In this document: positions 12,378 to 22,359 of the stretch, in pieces
Position numbering within the stretch: the stretch's first letter is position 1
How the letters are laid out: every line of letters begins with the position of its first letter
Source of the DNA: Uranotaenia lowii
Lineage: Eukaryota; Arthropoda; Insecta; Diptera; Culicidae
Assembly (NCBI RefSeq): GCF_029784155.1
Contig: NC_073693.1
Span: 111,166,683 to 111,230,682, forward strand
Direction: 5' to 3'
DNA: 64,000 nt
Translations under genes and position numbers: made by a program
Notes under the pieces: model-generated
Database searches by the model: none
Told to the model about the DNA's origin: nothing
What the model saw: only the letters and a program-made list of their open reading frames with translations

Positions 12378-12774
12378 TGTAGGAAATAATGGAAGTTAAT
12401 TGATAAATAATAACATTTACGATTGAATGAATAAAAAAAATATATATATATATTTGTTTGTTATTTGCTGACAAACACAAGTCAATAAAATATATCATAT
12501 ATAGATACACCCTTCCGATTCTTATGTCTCGAAAAGAATTATTCCTCAAAAGCACCATATGGGAAAAGCAAAACGCTACGGGGGTTCCGTGAGAGATACA
12601 CTCATTGTGAGAAAGACAACTGCTGAACTCTCGGAACGGTTTGAAATCTCGTCATTCAGTTGAGTAATTTTGGTGACAACGGATGCTCAAGTGTAACCAT
12701 ATATTTCGGTGTCGTGATTTCGTGAAGAACAATTTTAAAAATAAATTGGTGAAGAAAAATGGAAGAGCACCACA
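12378..12774 (+). repeat. E1 5-prime LTR
   Basis: This 397-bp repeat looks identical to 19199-19595. It starts TGTAGGAAATAATGG and ends GAGCACCACA. It contains an (AT)n run and an AATAAA-like motif. The predicted gag start codon (12759-12761) lies 16 bp before its end. Confidence 0.95.
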
Positions 12775-12790
12775 ATGGCGCAGCCGATAG
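12759..12790 (+). CDS. E1 predicted first coding exon (start codon inside the LTR)
   Basis: An ATG at 12759 in the LTR tail opens 32 nt that run through the end of the LTR and the primer-binding site and stop at CCGATAG|GTAAGT, an excellent splice donor at 12791. Thirty-two nucleotides leaves phase 2. The best acceptor ahead of gag, CCCTGTTTTCAG ending at 13607, also needs phase 2, so the join is in frame. A second ATG at 12775 would give the wrong phase. This is inference from signals and phase only. If correct, the first Gag residues are encoded by the LTR and the primer site. Confidence 0.5.
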
Positions 12791-13607
12791 GTAAGTAAAC
12801 CAATTCGAATTAATTGTTATTAAGTATGTGGGAACAAGTAATATCAAATTGAATTCGTTGAAAGAACAAAATGGCGGCTCAAAAAAAATCAAGATAACAA
12901 AGGAATGAAATCTACAAGGGCTTCACTATTTTCAACGCATATCGAACAACACAAAATGATTTAACAAGTGACCAGGATGGTATACAGTAAAATGTGGCAC
13001 GGAGTGCCTTGGAAATAAAACATTGATCTTGAAAGGAATCTGGTACAGAGTACCAATGATAGTACTGAGTACTATAGAGAGATGGTGACACAGTGTGTCT
13101 ATGTTTTTTGTTTCTGTGTTCGGTACAGAGTACCTTGGTAAATGATATAAAGTGCTATAAAATATTGTTGGTAAATGGCGGCACGGAGTGCCTTAAGAAG
13201 TTTACAATACATGATAACATAATAAGTGTTAAAATGTGCACGGAGTGCTTTCGGTAATAATCTGGTACAGAGTACCCTAGTTCGAAGTACAGTAGTAAAA
13301 TTATGACACAGAGTGTCTAAGATTATGTTCGGGTACAACGTACCTTGAAAAATGATGACACAGAGTGTCTAAGTTAATGATTGGGTACAGAGTACCTAAA
13401 TGAGTAAATGCATTCAGCGTATCTGCAAAGTAACGAGGTTATTTGGGGGAATAGGAAGCTCTTGTAGAAGGTTCGTTAATAAGAGTTCTAGATTTTTAAT
13501 TATTATAGTAACTACTAAGTAAAATAATAAATAAATTAAAATTTTGTGCCGTCATTTGTCAAGTTCAACAAATTTAAAAATGCGACCCTTTTGTTCCCTG
13601 TTTTCAG
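12791..13607 (+). other. E1 predicted intron 1 (817 nt) with a hairpin array
   Basis: The donor GTAAGT at 12791 matches the consensus exactly. The acceptor is a pyrimidine-rich ttgttccctgttttcag ending at 13607. The interior holds the mini-hairpin array and no long coding frame. It could instead be an unspliced 5-prime leader, with translation starting at a later ATG. Confidence 0.5.
12996..13396 (+). repeat. Array of about 12 covarying 13-nt mini-hairpins
   Basis: Units are 5-bp stems around a 3-nt loop: GGCAC-GGA-GTGCC, GGTAC-AGA-GTACC, GACAC-AGA-GTGTC, AGTAC-TGA-GTACT. Positions: 12996, 13042, 13061, 13087, 13122, 13180, 13238 (4-bp stem only), 13264, 13305, 13332, 13357 and 13384. The first bases of the left arm change between units, and the right arm changes with them so pairing is kept. 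Spacing is irregular, 19-58 nt. This is direct sequence evidence of selection for, or templated spread of, a structure. Confidence 0.8.
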
Positions 13608-15027
13608 TGGCTCGGGAACTAGTAACAGACTGCAACAGGTTTTGAAAGAGCTGGCGGATGAGAAACGTTTTTCAGAAAACCAAAAGGTTGAGTTAGAGAA
13701 AGCTAGAGAAACTATCAGATCCTTGCAAACACGACTGTGTGGTTCAATGTCAGAGCAACAGGTTATACGAGAATTGGAAGAAGAAAGAGTACGATCAGAC
13801 AGGTTATACGCAGAACTTAAAAAGGCACAAGATATGATACTAACACTGCAAAATGATGAAGAAAGGTCGAACAGTTCAGGGATACGTAGGAACGATGGTC
13901 CGTCGAGCACTCGTTACTCATGCGTAATAAACACTCCGGAAGAATCCCGCTTTATGACATCGGTCAACCAAATCTCTATTTCTACAATAAATATTCCGGA
14001 ATGCAAGGCTTTAAACGACTTCGAAGAAATTGATCGCGTAACCTTCGAAACGTGGAGAGATTTGTTGATGGACCACATGAAATTGGCAGGAGTATCAGAT
14101 GAGATAACACAGTTCACGGTTTTCAAGGTCAAAGCCGGATCCAAACTAATGCAAATCTTTAAAAACACTAAGTCCAATATTGATTCCCCAAATGCTACTG
14201 AACGTCCGTTTTCAAATGCCATGCACCGATTGCAAACTTATTTTGCAACTAGTTCAAATGCACTGCTACAGCGTCGTAAGTTGGCCTTGATCTCACAAGC
14301 CGTGGATGAATCCGATTATAATTTTGTCACTAGAGTAGCAGCAATTGCAAGGCTATGCGATCTAAGTGAGGACAAGGAATTCGGCGAAATTGTCAGCACA
14401 GTAGCGGGCCATGCTATAAATCCAGAAATTCGTAAAATGGCTCTAAGAATGCAGAGTCGTACCGGAACATTCACAGAGTTAATTGATAGGGTCCGAGAAA
14501 TAGAGGCTGAACGCATGAACGAAGAGTTTTTCCAAATGAAACACGGATCAAAACCGGCCGTTGTAGCTCCGATAAAAGCCGAACAAGGTCAATTCTTTCA
14601 AAGAAATACGCGTGGAATTAAACGTGAGTATCCAGTGCATCGACCCGGCACGTCATCTGAAAAGTTTAACGAACGCTGGAACGACCGGGCACATGAACGT
14701 TTTAACTTCTCTTCGGATCATCGTTGGAATGATCGTCCAAACGCACGCTCTTTCGATCGTAATCGCTTCATGGATAGCCGAGTCTCACCTTGGAGACCAG
14801 GTCCAAATCGTCGAGCAGAACGCTGCCATCGTTGTGATAAAATTGGCCACACACCGCAAAGTTGTTATTGGGTGAATGAACGCTGTACCAAATGTAATCG
14901 ACTTGGTCACTGTTTCACCACTTGTCGTTGGGAGAATAAACCACTCATCGAAAGGCACGAGGACACAGTTATACCGAAGAAAATAGCTGCAATTGAAGAT
15001 ATTGATAAGGATCATAATGTAGGTTAA
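13546..15027 (+). CDS. gag: E1 Gag (main exon)
   Basis: The open frame has 493 codons; if intron 1 is real, coding begins at 13608 and the first 20 codons are intronic. Residues about 25-110 are rich in E, K and L and probably form a coiled coil. The middle (about 165-335) is a capsid-like helical domain. A basic, R/N/F-rich stretch (about 365-420) precedes two CCHC knuckles, CHRCDKIGHTPQSC and CTKCNRLGHCFTTC, spaced CX2CX4HX4C, which bind the RNA genome. The frame stops at 15025, but in phase 0 it can join pol across the predicted intron at about 15019-15450. The frame is intact. Confidence 0.85.
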   Translation: MPSFVKFNKFKNATLLFPVFSGSGTSNRLQQVLKELADEKRFSENQKVELEKARETIRSLQTRLCGSMSEQQVIRELEEERVRSDRLYAELKKAQDMILTLQNDEERSNSSGIRRNDGPSSTRYSCVINTPEESRFMTSVNQISISTINIPECKALNDFEEIDRVTFETWRDLLMDHMKLAGVSDEITQFTVFKVKAGSKLMQIFKNTKSNIDSPNATERPFSNAMHRLQTYFATSSNALLQRRKLALISQAVDESDYNFVTRVAAIARLCDLSEDKEFGEIVSTVAGHAINPEIRKMALRMQSRTGTFTELIDRVREIEAERMNEEFFQMKHGSKPAVVAPIKAEQGQFFQRNTRGIKREYPVHRPGTSSEKFNERWNDRAHERFNFSSDHRWNDRPNARSFDRNRFMDSRVSPWRPGPNRRAERCHRCDKIGHTPQSCYWVNERCTKCNRLGHCFTTCRWENKPLIERHEDTVIPKKIAAIEDIDKDHNVG

Positions 15028-15450
15028 TTTTCTTCAATACTCTTTAAAACAGATTAACTTTCTATCCCTAACAACGAAATGTTGACTACTATGATTGAAT
15101 TAAGTTCTGTTTGTTAACGTTTCTTTTCACAATTAATCAGTTACGTAAATGTTAACTGTTATGATGGAATTAACTCTAACAACTGAATTTGCGATGAAAT
15201 GTTGTTATAACAACTTTCTTCCTAACAACCCTCTACCTAACGACCAAATGTTAACTGCTACGATTGAATTCACAATTTGTTTGAACCGTTTTGCTTTTGA
15301 CAATTAACGTTGATTACTATGATGGAATTAAACTTAAATTATTCGAATCACATTTGAAATTGAATCATTAAAATAGTTTTATAGAAAATAAAATAAAAAC
15401 AAAAAAAAATAATAATAATAAAACATGAAATGAAACGTTTTAATTTTTAG
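15019..15450 (+). other. E1 predicted intron 2 (about 432 nt) between gag and pol
   Basis: Removing 15019-15450 joins gag to pol in phase 0. The donor AAT|GTAGGT is weak; the acceptor ttttaatttttag is good. An alternative pair (donor at 15023, acceptor at 15469) also keeps frame, so exact borders are uncertain. Without removal, the gag stop and many stops in 432 nt separate protease from gag. The interior carries four diverged copies of a motif like aatgttaactgttatgatgg (15074-15335). Confidence 0.5.
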
Positions 15451-16316
15451 CTGCCTCACTTTCCCGAAGCAGTTGCTGTTTTAGCAACTAAGTTCGAAGA
15501 AGATGGCTTAATCACAGTAAGGTTGTCCGGCTTGGTCTGCCAATTCCTAATTGATTCTGGCGCCCAGGTGAACACAGTAACAGAGAAGATTTTTTCGGCA
15601 ATTCAGGCAAATGAAGAATTCAGATCTAGCTTGTTGAACGTTCAGAACAAAACGGATAGACCCTTAAAAGCATATGCGTCTCTGGGGGTGATTCAAGTTT
15701 CGGCGGTTTTTGAGGCACCACTCTACATATCTGAAGATCGTCCAGTATACGTAGAAAAGTTCTACGTGGTGAAGGAATCTCGATCATTGCTAAGCAGAGC
15801 AACAGCTCTACGCTACAACGTCTTGCTTTTAGGCTTAAAAGTTCCGGTAGAATGTAATGCCCGACAACTTTTAGCAATCGATATACATACAAAATTTCCT
15901 AAATTTAACATCCCTGCGATTAAAATTGATTACGACCGTACAAAACCACCATGCAGGAATGTATTCATGAACATACCACTAGCAGTAAAGCCATTAGTGG
16001 AAGAAAGATTGAAACAACTTATTTCAGCGGATATTATAGAAGCTGTTACAGACGACATGGATACTTCTTTTTGCTCATCCATGATCGTTGTGCCCAAAGG
16101 GAAGGATGATATCCGACTGGTGATAGACTTGCGTGGACCTAATAAATATATCAACAGAACGCCGTTCGCAATGCCGACTTTAGAGCATATTTTGGCTGAG
16201 TTGAATGGAGCTCAGTGGTTTTCAACCATTGACTTGGAGAATGCTTATTTTCATATTGAGTTGGACCCAGAATGTCGTCATTTAACTAATTTTTTCACTG
16301 AATTCGGCATGTTCAG
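15451..16316 (+). CDS. pol: E1 Pol exon: protease and N-terminal reverse transcriptase
   Basis: The open frame begins directly after the acceptor at 15450; no ATG is needed if it is spliced to gag. The aspartic protease signature FLIDSGAQVNTV is encoded at about 15544. RT fingers and palm follow: a KPLVEERLKQL segment near 15990, then VRLVIDLRGPNKYI and WFSTIDLENAYFHIEL, containing the first catalytic aspartate. The frame stops just past 16316, in the middle of the conserved RT block that should lead into LPFG; it continues at 16392 after a predicted 75-nt intron. Order and motifs are those of Ty3/gypsy. Confidence 0.8.
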
Positions 16317-16391
16317 GTATGTTTAATATACTGTGCAAATTGATATCGTTAATCAACCCCTTTAATTTCAAATTGAATTCAACATGTCTAG
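16317..16391 (+). other. E1 predicted intron 3 (75 nt) inside the RT domain
   Basis: The donor is CAG|GTATGT at 16317 and the acceptor is GTCTAG ending at 16391. Splicing is in phase 2 and rebuilds the conserved RT block exactly. Unspliced, a TAA follows within three codons. A 22-23-nt direct repeat brackets it (about 16300-16321 and 16375-16396, offset exactly 75), and each copy contains an AGGTATGT splice site. Confidence 0.65.
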
Positions 16392-18720
16392 GTATGTACG
16401 GCTTCCTTTTGGAATGTGCAACGCGCCTGACATATTTCAGGAGGTCTTACAAAGAATAATCCTCGAAGGATGTGAAGGTTGCAGAAACTATCTTGATGAC
16501 ATTCTTGTGTACGGGAAAACCAAAGAGGAGCACGACAGAAACCTTTCCAAAGCTCAGGCGAGGCTCGCAGAGCATAATGTTAAAATCAATTATGGTAAAA
16601 GTATTTTCTGCAGTCAGTCAGTGAAATTTTTAGGGTTCACCTTGACGCCCACAGGGTGGGAGATTGAAGATGGAAAACTTGAAGCGATAAGAAACTTCAG
16701 GAGACCAATGAATTGTTCGGAAGTAAAAAGCTTCTTAGGCCTTATAACGTATATGGACAAATTTATAATGCATCGAGCCTCGAAAACAGAGCGATTACGA
16801 GCCTTGTCCAATTCCGACAAATTTTATTGGAATGAGCAAGAAGATACGGAATTTGAGTTCCTACGAAAAGAAGCTCTTAACGCTATTAAAAAGCTCGGTT
16901 ATTATAATGCAAACGACAGAATAGAGCTTTTTGTGGATGCTTCACCTATAGGATTGGGTGCTGTAATGGTCCAGTACGACAGTGTAAACACACCTAGAAT
17001 CATAGCGTGTGCATCAAAAGCTCTCACATTGACAGAAAAAAAGTATCCCCACACACAGAAAGAAGCACTCGCTGTGGTGTGGGGTATCGAACGCTTTTCC
17101 TTTTACTTGATCGGCCAACCGTTCGTGGTAAGAACTGATGCCGAAGCGAACCAATTTATTTTTAATGGTGTTCACCGAATCGGAAAAAGGGCTACGACAA
17201 GAGCTGAATCTTGGGCACTTAGGTTGCAACCCTACAATTTTAAAATGGAGAGGGTGGCTGGAGAAGACAATGCTGCAGACGCATTATCCAGACTAATCCA
17301 AGAAACACAGCACGCTGAGCCCTTTGAAGACGATAACACAGATCACTTCCTCTATGCATTGGATGCATGTTCGATGGAGATAACTTGGGAAGACATCGAG
17401 AAACATGTCGAAAATAATATAGAACTACAAGGAGTAATAAAATCATTGGAAAGCGGATATTGGTCTCCCATGTTGAAAAAATACGAAAGCCAAAGAAACA
17501 GTCTTCATCGGCTAGGGAATATGCTATTTAAAGACGACAAAATTGTTCTGCCAGATAGCCTACGTCTAAAAGCAATGAAGTCAGCGCATGGAGGACACAT
17601 TGGGGAGGTGGCTCTTAAACGTATTCTACGAGAATATTTTTGGTGGCCAGGGCTAGCCCAAGCAGCTGAAAAATTTGTAAAGGGATGCAATACATGTAAC
17701 TTGTTATCCAAAAAAAATCCACCAGTTCCACTTTGCTCTAGAAATTTGCCAGATGGTCCGTGGGAGATACTCCAGATCGATTTCCTTTCGCTTCCTGGTT
17801 GTGGTTCGGGTGAGTTTCTCGTTACTGTAGACACATATTCGAGGTATTTATCTGTAGTGGAAATGCGAAGCAAAGACACACAATCTACTAATACTGCTCT
17901 ATGTGAAATTTTCAAAACGTGGGGCTTACCAAGAATCATTCAAAGCGACAACGGCCCTCCTTTCCAAGGTTCTCCCTTCTGTGATTTTTGGGAAGATAAA
18001 GGCATAAAAGTAAGAAAATCAATTCCACTAAGCCCTCAATCAAATGGAGCGGTTGAACGGCAAAACCAAGCCATAATTAAAGCGGTAGCTGCAAGTAAAG
18101 TAGAAGGTTTGAACTGGCGCACGTCTTTGGAGAAGTTTGTTCATAACCACAATACACTTATTCCACACGCGAGGCTCAAGGTCACACCCTTTGAGTTGAT
18201 GGTAGGGTGGAAATATCGAGGGACCTTTCCAGTTTTGTGGAGTAGGACCGTTGATAAACCTTTGGATAGAATAGACATTCGCGAAAAAGATTCGGAATCA
18301 AAACTGTCTAGTAAGATATACGCTGACACTTCTAGGGGTGCAAAATTATCGGACATTAATGTAGGCGACAAAGTGTTGATGGCGCAGTATAAAAAGTATA
18401 AAACTGACCCAACCTTCTCATCAGAATATTACCGAGTAATTGCAAGAAACGGTCCAAAAGTAGCCGTCATGAGTTCGAATGGCGTACAGTATAGCAGGAA
18501 TGTCCAAGATCTAAAAAAGATTGAGATGAACAAACCGGAATTGGAGAACAATTCAAAAGTAAATTTTAACACCGACTTACCGCGTGATACACCGGTCTTA
18601 GAATCCGACATTGTAATGGAACAACCGGAAGAAACTGGTACTAGTTCCCTAAGGTGCAGGGAAAGGATCAGAAAACCACAACGATTTGATGACAATTATG
18701 TCTATGCAGTATTTCACTGA
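16392..18720 (+). CDS. pol: E1 Pol exon: RT C-terminal part, RNase H, integrase
   Basis: The frame runs without interruption from the acceptor to TGA at 18720. RT continues with LPFGMCNAPDIFQEVL and the catalytic NYLDDILVYG (about 16485), then the connection. RNase H begins with ELFVDASPIGLGAVMV (about 16925). Integrase follows: a zinc-binding segment (AHGGHIGEVAL ... CNTC, about 17584-17700) and the catalytic triad, D in LQIDFLSLPG, D in QSDNGPPF and E in NGAVERQNQ. A C-terminal tail ends at YAVFH. No chromodomain and no env are visible. Intact frame and identical-looking LTRs suggest a recently active copy. Confidence 0.9.
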
Positions 18721-19198
18721 AACAAACACAAAAAGATTTGCTTAAGCGAGGTCATTAAACAAGTGAGTATGTACCAGTGTTTTTTCCCCTTTAACAATTT
18801 GTGACTATCACACTACGTTCTATCTTGTTACTGTATCCTTTATTCTGTAATTTTAGGCACCCGAATAACATACCTTCTACAATTCGAATAACAGAAAACA
18901 AATTTATGATGCAACTTATCACATTCATTTTTTATTTTGTTTTGATTGCTTTCCGGCGTCAGTAAGCGTGCGATGAAATATCGAATAGGAGTGTTCAATC
19001 GAATTTGTTTGAAACTGATTTCCACTGGTTTTTTTTTTCACTGAACAAAAAGGGGACAGGTCGTTCAGACCGGATTTGAATATAAAAACACTACAATAAA
19101 CTTGGCCATAAAATTCAAATGTTTGCTCTTTTTATATATCAAAACTAACAAAAGTTTCTAAAATGTACCGTGCTGATAAAGGTAGAGAAGGAGGGCAA
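18721..19198 (+). other. E1 3-prime untranslated region
   Basis: There is no frame of interest between the pol stop and the right LTR; in particular there is no env. The purine-rich tract gagaaggaggg at 19185-19195, three bases before the LTR, is the likely plus-strand primer. Confidence 0.7.
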
Positions 19199-19595
19199 TG
19201 TAGGAAATAATGGAAGTTAATTGATAAATAATAACATTTACGATTGAATGAATAAAAAAAATATATATATATATTTGTTTGTTATTTGCTGACAAACACA
19301 AGTCAATAAAATATATCATATATAGATACACCCTTCCGATTCTTATGTCTCGAAAAGAATTATTCCTCAAAAGCACCATATGGGAAAAGCAAAACGCTAC
19401 GGGGGTTCCGTGAGAGATACACTCATTGTGAGAAAGACAACTGCTGAACTCTCGGAACGGTTTGAAATCTCGTCATTCAGTTGAGTAATTTTGGTGACAA
19501 CGGATGCTCAAGTGTAACCATATATTTCGGTGTCGTGATTTCGTGAAGAACAATTTTAAAAATAAATTGGTGAAGAAAAATGGAAGAGCACCACA
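19199..19595 (+). repeat. E1 3-prime LTR
   Basis: This is the second 397-bp LTR of E1. No difference from the left copy was seen by eye. It is followed immediately by the second CGAGT of the target duplication. Confidence 0.95.
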
Positions 19596-19950
19596 CGAGT
19601 TACGAGCAAAGGCCTCATGTCGTCAGAGGAGAGGTCCTTAGTCTATAATCGTAACAAGAGGTAGGGTATATTTGCTAGAGTTTTGACTTGAAACCGAATA
19701 AGTCGATGAGAGCTTAAGCGCGGACTTGGTCTCCCTTCACGGGTACAGCCTTCGTTGCAGGTCCGAATGGGAATTATGGCCAGAGACCCCAGGTGGGCTT
19801 TATGGCGCAGGGGTACTTAGCATCTAGACTCAATCAATTGCACCCATGGACCCAGAGTAGCATACTGGAGAGACGCGGTGGCTCGCCGTTCCTTGGAATG
19901 CAATCCGTAAAAAGGATTTAACATCTGGGTGATCAACTAATAAAACAAAA
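19596..19950 (+). mobile_element. R1-type element, 3-prime part after the E1 insertion
   Basis: This continues the R1-type copy cut at 12377. The last 170 bp (19776-19945) match 10527-10700 with scattered substitutions, including gcacccatgga and gacgcggt-gctcgccgt. The end is A-rich (aactaataaaacaaaatgag), after which Jockey-like sequence resumes. Confidence 0.55.
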
Positions 19951-19954
19951 TGAG

Positions 19955-20061
19955 CAGGCAACATTTCTCAAGTCTTCAAGACTGCTATATGCTGATGACC
20001 TGAAAATCTACAGAGTTATTGACTGGATAGTGGACTGCGCTGCGCTGGCAACAAACTATTC
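19955..20061 (+). pseudogene. Jockey-like RT fragment (3-prime piece with YADD)
   Basis: One frame reads SSRLLYADDLKIYRVIDWIV, the catalytic box of a Jockey-type RT. It logically follows the fragment ending at 9802. Similarity ends near 20061, so the original element was already truncated. Confidence 0.6.
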
Positions 20062-20856
20062 CATTCCATAGTTAATACTATTCCATAGTTAATATTCATT
20101 CCAAACAAATGAACTTCTTGTAGCCATCCTTTTAAAATGAGTTTTGAAGGCAAAACGCAGCCAGATTGTTGTAGCAATTAGAAACAAAAAGCGGCCACAA
20201 GGAATCATGAAGGATTCAATGAAACCTAAAATAATGATGAAATTTTACCAAATACTGCTGTCATGCTTTTTTTAGCTAAATTTGGTAACAATTTGCCCAA
20301 ATAACGGTGAAACAATGTCCCAATATTGCTCTATCTTCTCACACAGATTACACAGTCATGCCAAATTTTAGATGTGTTCAAAGCTCATCGACACCTCGTG
20401 AAAACAGCCTTTTCAAAGTAATTTTGCCAAATTTTTGATGTATATTATCGAAACCAAAAACTGGCTTCACTGTGCTCTCAAAACGCGTTTTGAGAGGGTT
20501 GTTAATCTTGGTATCATTAAGGTTTCAGTGAAACCTACAGTTGATGTAATTGCTGTATCGGTACCTTTATGAAAAGTTAGACCCAAATTTTGGCACCATT
20601 ATTTGGTTAAAATTATACCTCATTTTTTACTAAAGGCTTGATAGCTAAATAATGTATAATTTGGCAAATACGTCTGCTCGAGTATACAATGTATTAATGT
20701 TCATGTATCTGTTGAGTTCGTATCTCGCCGGAGCTTCCATTTAAAAACCCTAAGAAAAATGAAAATAAAAGTAAAGCATTTGTCTATTCTATCGAAATCT
20801 GGTTTGTGCAAAACTGGATTGTAAAAAATTAAAAAGTTTCACATAGAGAAAAATTT
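20062..20856. other. AT-rich intergenic DNA
   Basis: No gene is visible. The motif ggtttcagtgaaacctac near 20520 and aaacctaaaataatg near 20222 hint at old repeat debris, but no element borders could be set. Confidence 0.35.
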
Positions 20857-21030
20857 CCCAGACAACCATTTGGTGGGTATTTCGAATTTGCAACGCAAAT
20901 ATACGTGCATATATACGTGTAGACATATCGTATATAATGTAGCAAAACCAGTATATACGTATCATTTTGGAGGCCATATAGGTACATTAGCAAACATATT
21001 CTTGATTTGGATTGTATTAAATTACGATTT
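20857..21030 (+). repeat. MITE fragment, CCCAGACAACCA family, copy 1
   Basis: It begins CCCAGACAACCATTTGGT and matches copy 2 (from 21956) for about 170 bp with roughly one difference in ten, including the shared gcaaaaccagtatatacgta. The right terminal repeat is not recognisable. Confidence 0.6.
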
Positions 21031-21955
21031 GCACGACTTGTCATGCGCATCATTTACGACTACCCTGATTCTTTTTGGAATATACTATGACAATTTACAT
21101 CATCATATAGATGATTGAGGTTGTAATATACGACATTTTTCGTAACAATATGGAAAGTTTGACGACTTATTTGGTCGTCTTTTGCGACTTGAGTGCAGGG
21201 CTCTCATTTTCCGTCAGTTGAATAAAAATAAGATTAAAATTTTTTTTGTATTTTAAACCAATTGGTTTATTCATTCCCAAAAATAATAAAAATAAGATTA
21301 TTTCAAAGAAATGCTTTTTTTGCTGTCAAATTCAAGTTTATATCGTACAAATTTATTATTTGCCTGTTTGCTGATTTTTTTCCACGTTCATGAAGTTATT
21401 GTTAGTACCGGGACTTGATCCCCTGACGATTCGATCTGCAGCTCATGATGGTTCCTCGACGCTATCTGGAATATATAAATTCAAGAGGATTTGCTTCAAA
21501 GGCATTAAACCAAAAGCAAATCGTATATTTCTGTAACTAAAATCTTTTAAATCGTAGAACACGTCATCGATGATCTAAAAATAGATCAGCATTTTGAAGC
21601 CTCCTTAAATACGAGTCTAATCATCGATCTCGTATTATCATAAACAATTTTATTGAACTTATTTGTATTCTTTTACAATTGCCAGCAAATACGTTTTACG
21701 AAAATCAGACATGCGAATTAATTTGCGTAGCTATACGATTGCATGCACATTATTACGAATCAATGCAGTTATAAACGATTTTATTGCATATATCTCCAAG
21801 TGGCAAGCAAAGTTGCGACCTTATTTTCTTTCTGTTATGATCTAACACCTGGTTGTTATGATAATATAATTCGTATTTCATGTTAAAAAAAATCTTAACT
21901 TCGAATAATTTTATGTATAGCACGACAAAATCTATCAATCATGGCTGATCATCGT
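21031..21955. other. AT-rich intergenic DNA between two MITE copies
   Basis: No supported gene. Open frames here are short and motif-free. Confidence 0.35.
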
Positions 21956-22264
21956 CCCAGACAACCATTTGGTAGGTATTGCGAATTTGCAACACAAACA
22001 TACGTGAAAATATACGTGTAAACATATCGTATATATTGCAGCAAAACCAGTATATACGTATTATTTTGGAGTCCATATAGGTACATTAGCACACAATTTC
22101 TTGATTTGGATTGTATTGTCGTAATAAAATCATGCAATGTATTCAAATACGATAAAGAAAATGCATGGGCCGCACATTGTATGTGCAGATATACGAAAAT
22201 GAGTTTAAATAACATTCTATACGATATAATCTGTAAAATAAAATATGACTTCTGGTTGTCTGGG
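21956..22264 (+). mobile_element. MITE, CCCAGACAACCA family, copy 2 (309 bp)
   Basis: The left end is CCCAGACAACCATTT. The right end on the other strand is CCCAGACAACCAGAAG, so the outer 12 bp are perfect terminal inverted repeats. The interior matches copy 1 at 20857. No clear target duplication and no coding capacity. Confidence 0.6.
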
Positions 22265-22359
22265 TTGTGACCAATTCGCATTCTAAGCGGGCTATCGAAA
22301 ATGTTTAAATTTTTTTTAAAGAATCAAATCAGCAGTTACTTTATGGAAAACATACAAAT

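Larger units (their letters stand above)
12378..19595 (+). mobile_element. E1: complete Ty3/gypsy LTR retrotransposon with predicted introns
   Basis: The element is 7218 bp. Two 397-bp LTRs beginning TG and ending CA look identical by eye, and a CGAGT target duplication flanks it (12373-12377, 19596-19600), so insertion is recent. The primer site TGGCGCAGCCG (12776-12786) fits a tRNA-Ser-type 3-prime end. A purine tract (19185-19195) precedes the right LTR. Order is gag (coiled coil, two CCHC knuckles), protease, RT, RNase H, integrase, which is diagnostic for Ty3/gypsy; there is no env. Three GT-AG introns are predicted: 12791-13607, about 15019-15450 and 16317-16391. Confidence 0.9.

Noticed and set aside
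12996..13396. Regular short repeats resembling a CRISPR array
   Set aside because: Units are only 13 nt, spacing is irregular, the arms vary, and the region lies in a eukaryotic retrotransposon without any cas gene.
15019..15450. Programmed frameshift or readthrough between gag and pol of E1
   Set aside because: 432 nt with many stops separate the two frames, far beyond the range of frameshifting or stop readthrough; splicing or internal initiation is needed.
16317..16391. Nonsense mutation in E1 RT as the simplest explanation
   Set aside because: A single nonsense change would not also insert 75 nt that split a conserved block; exact restoration on GT-AG removal favours an intron, though this is untested.
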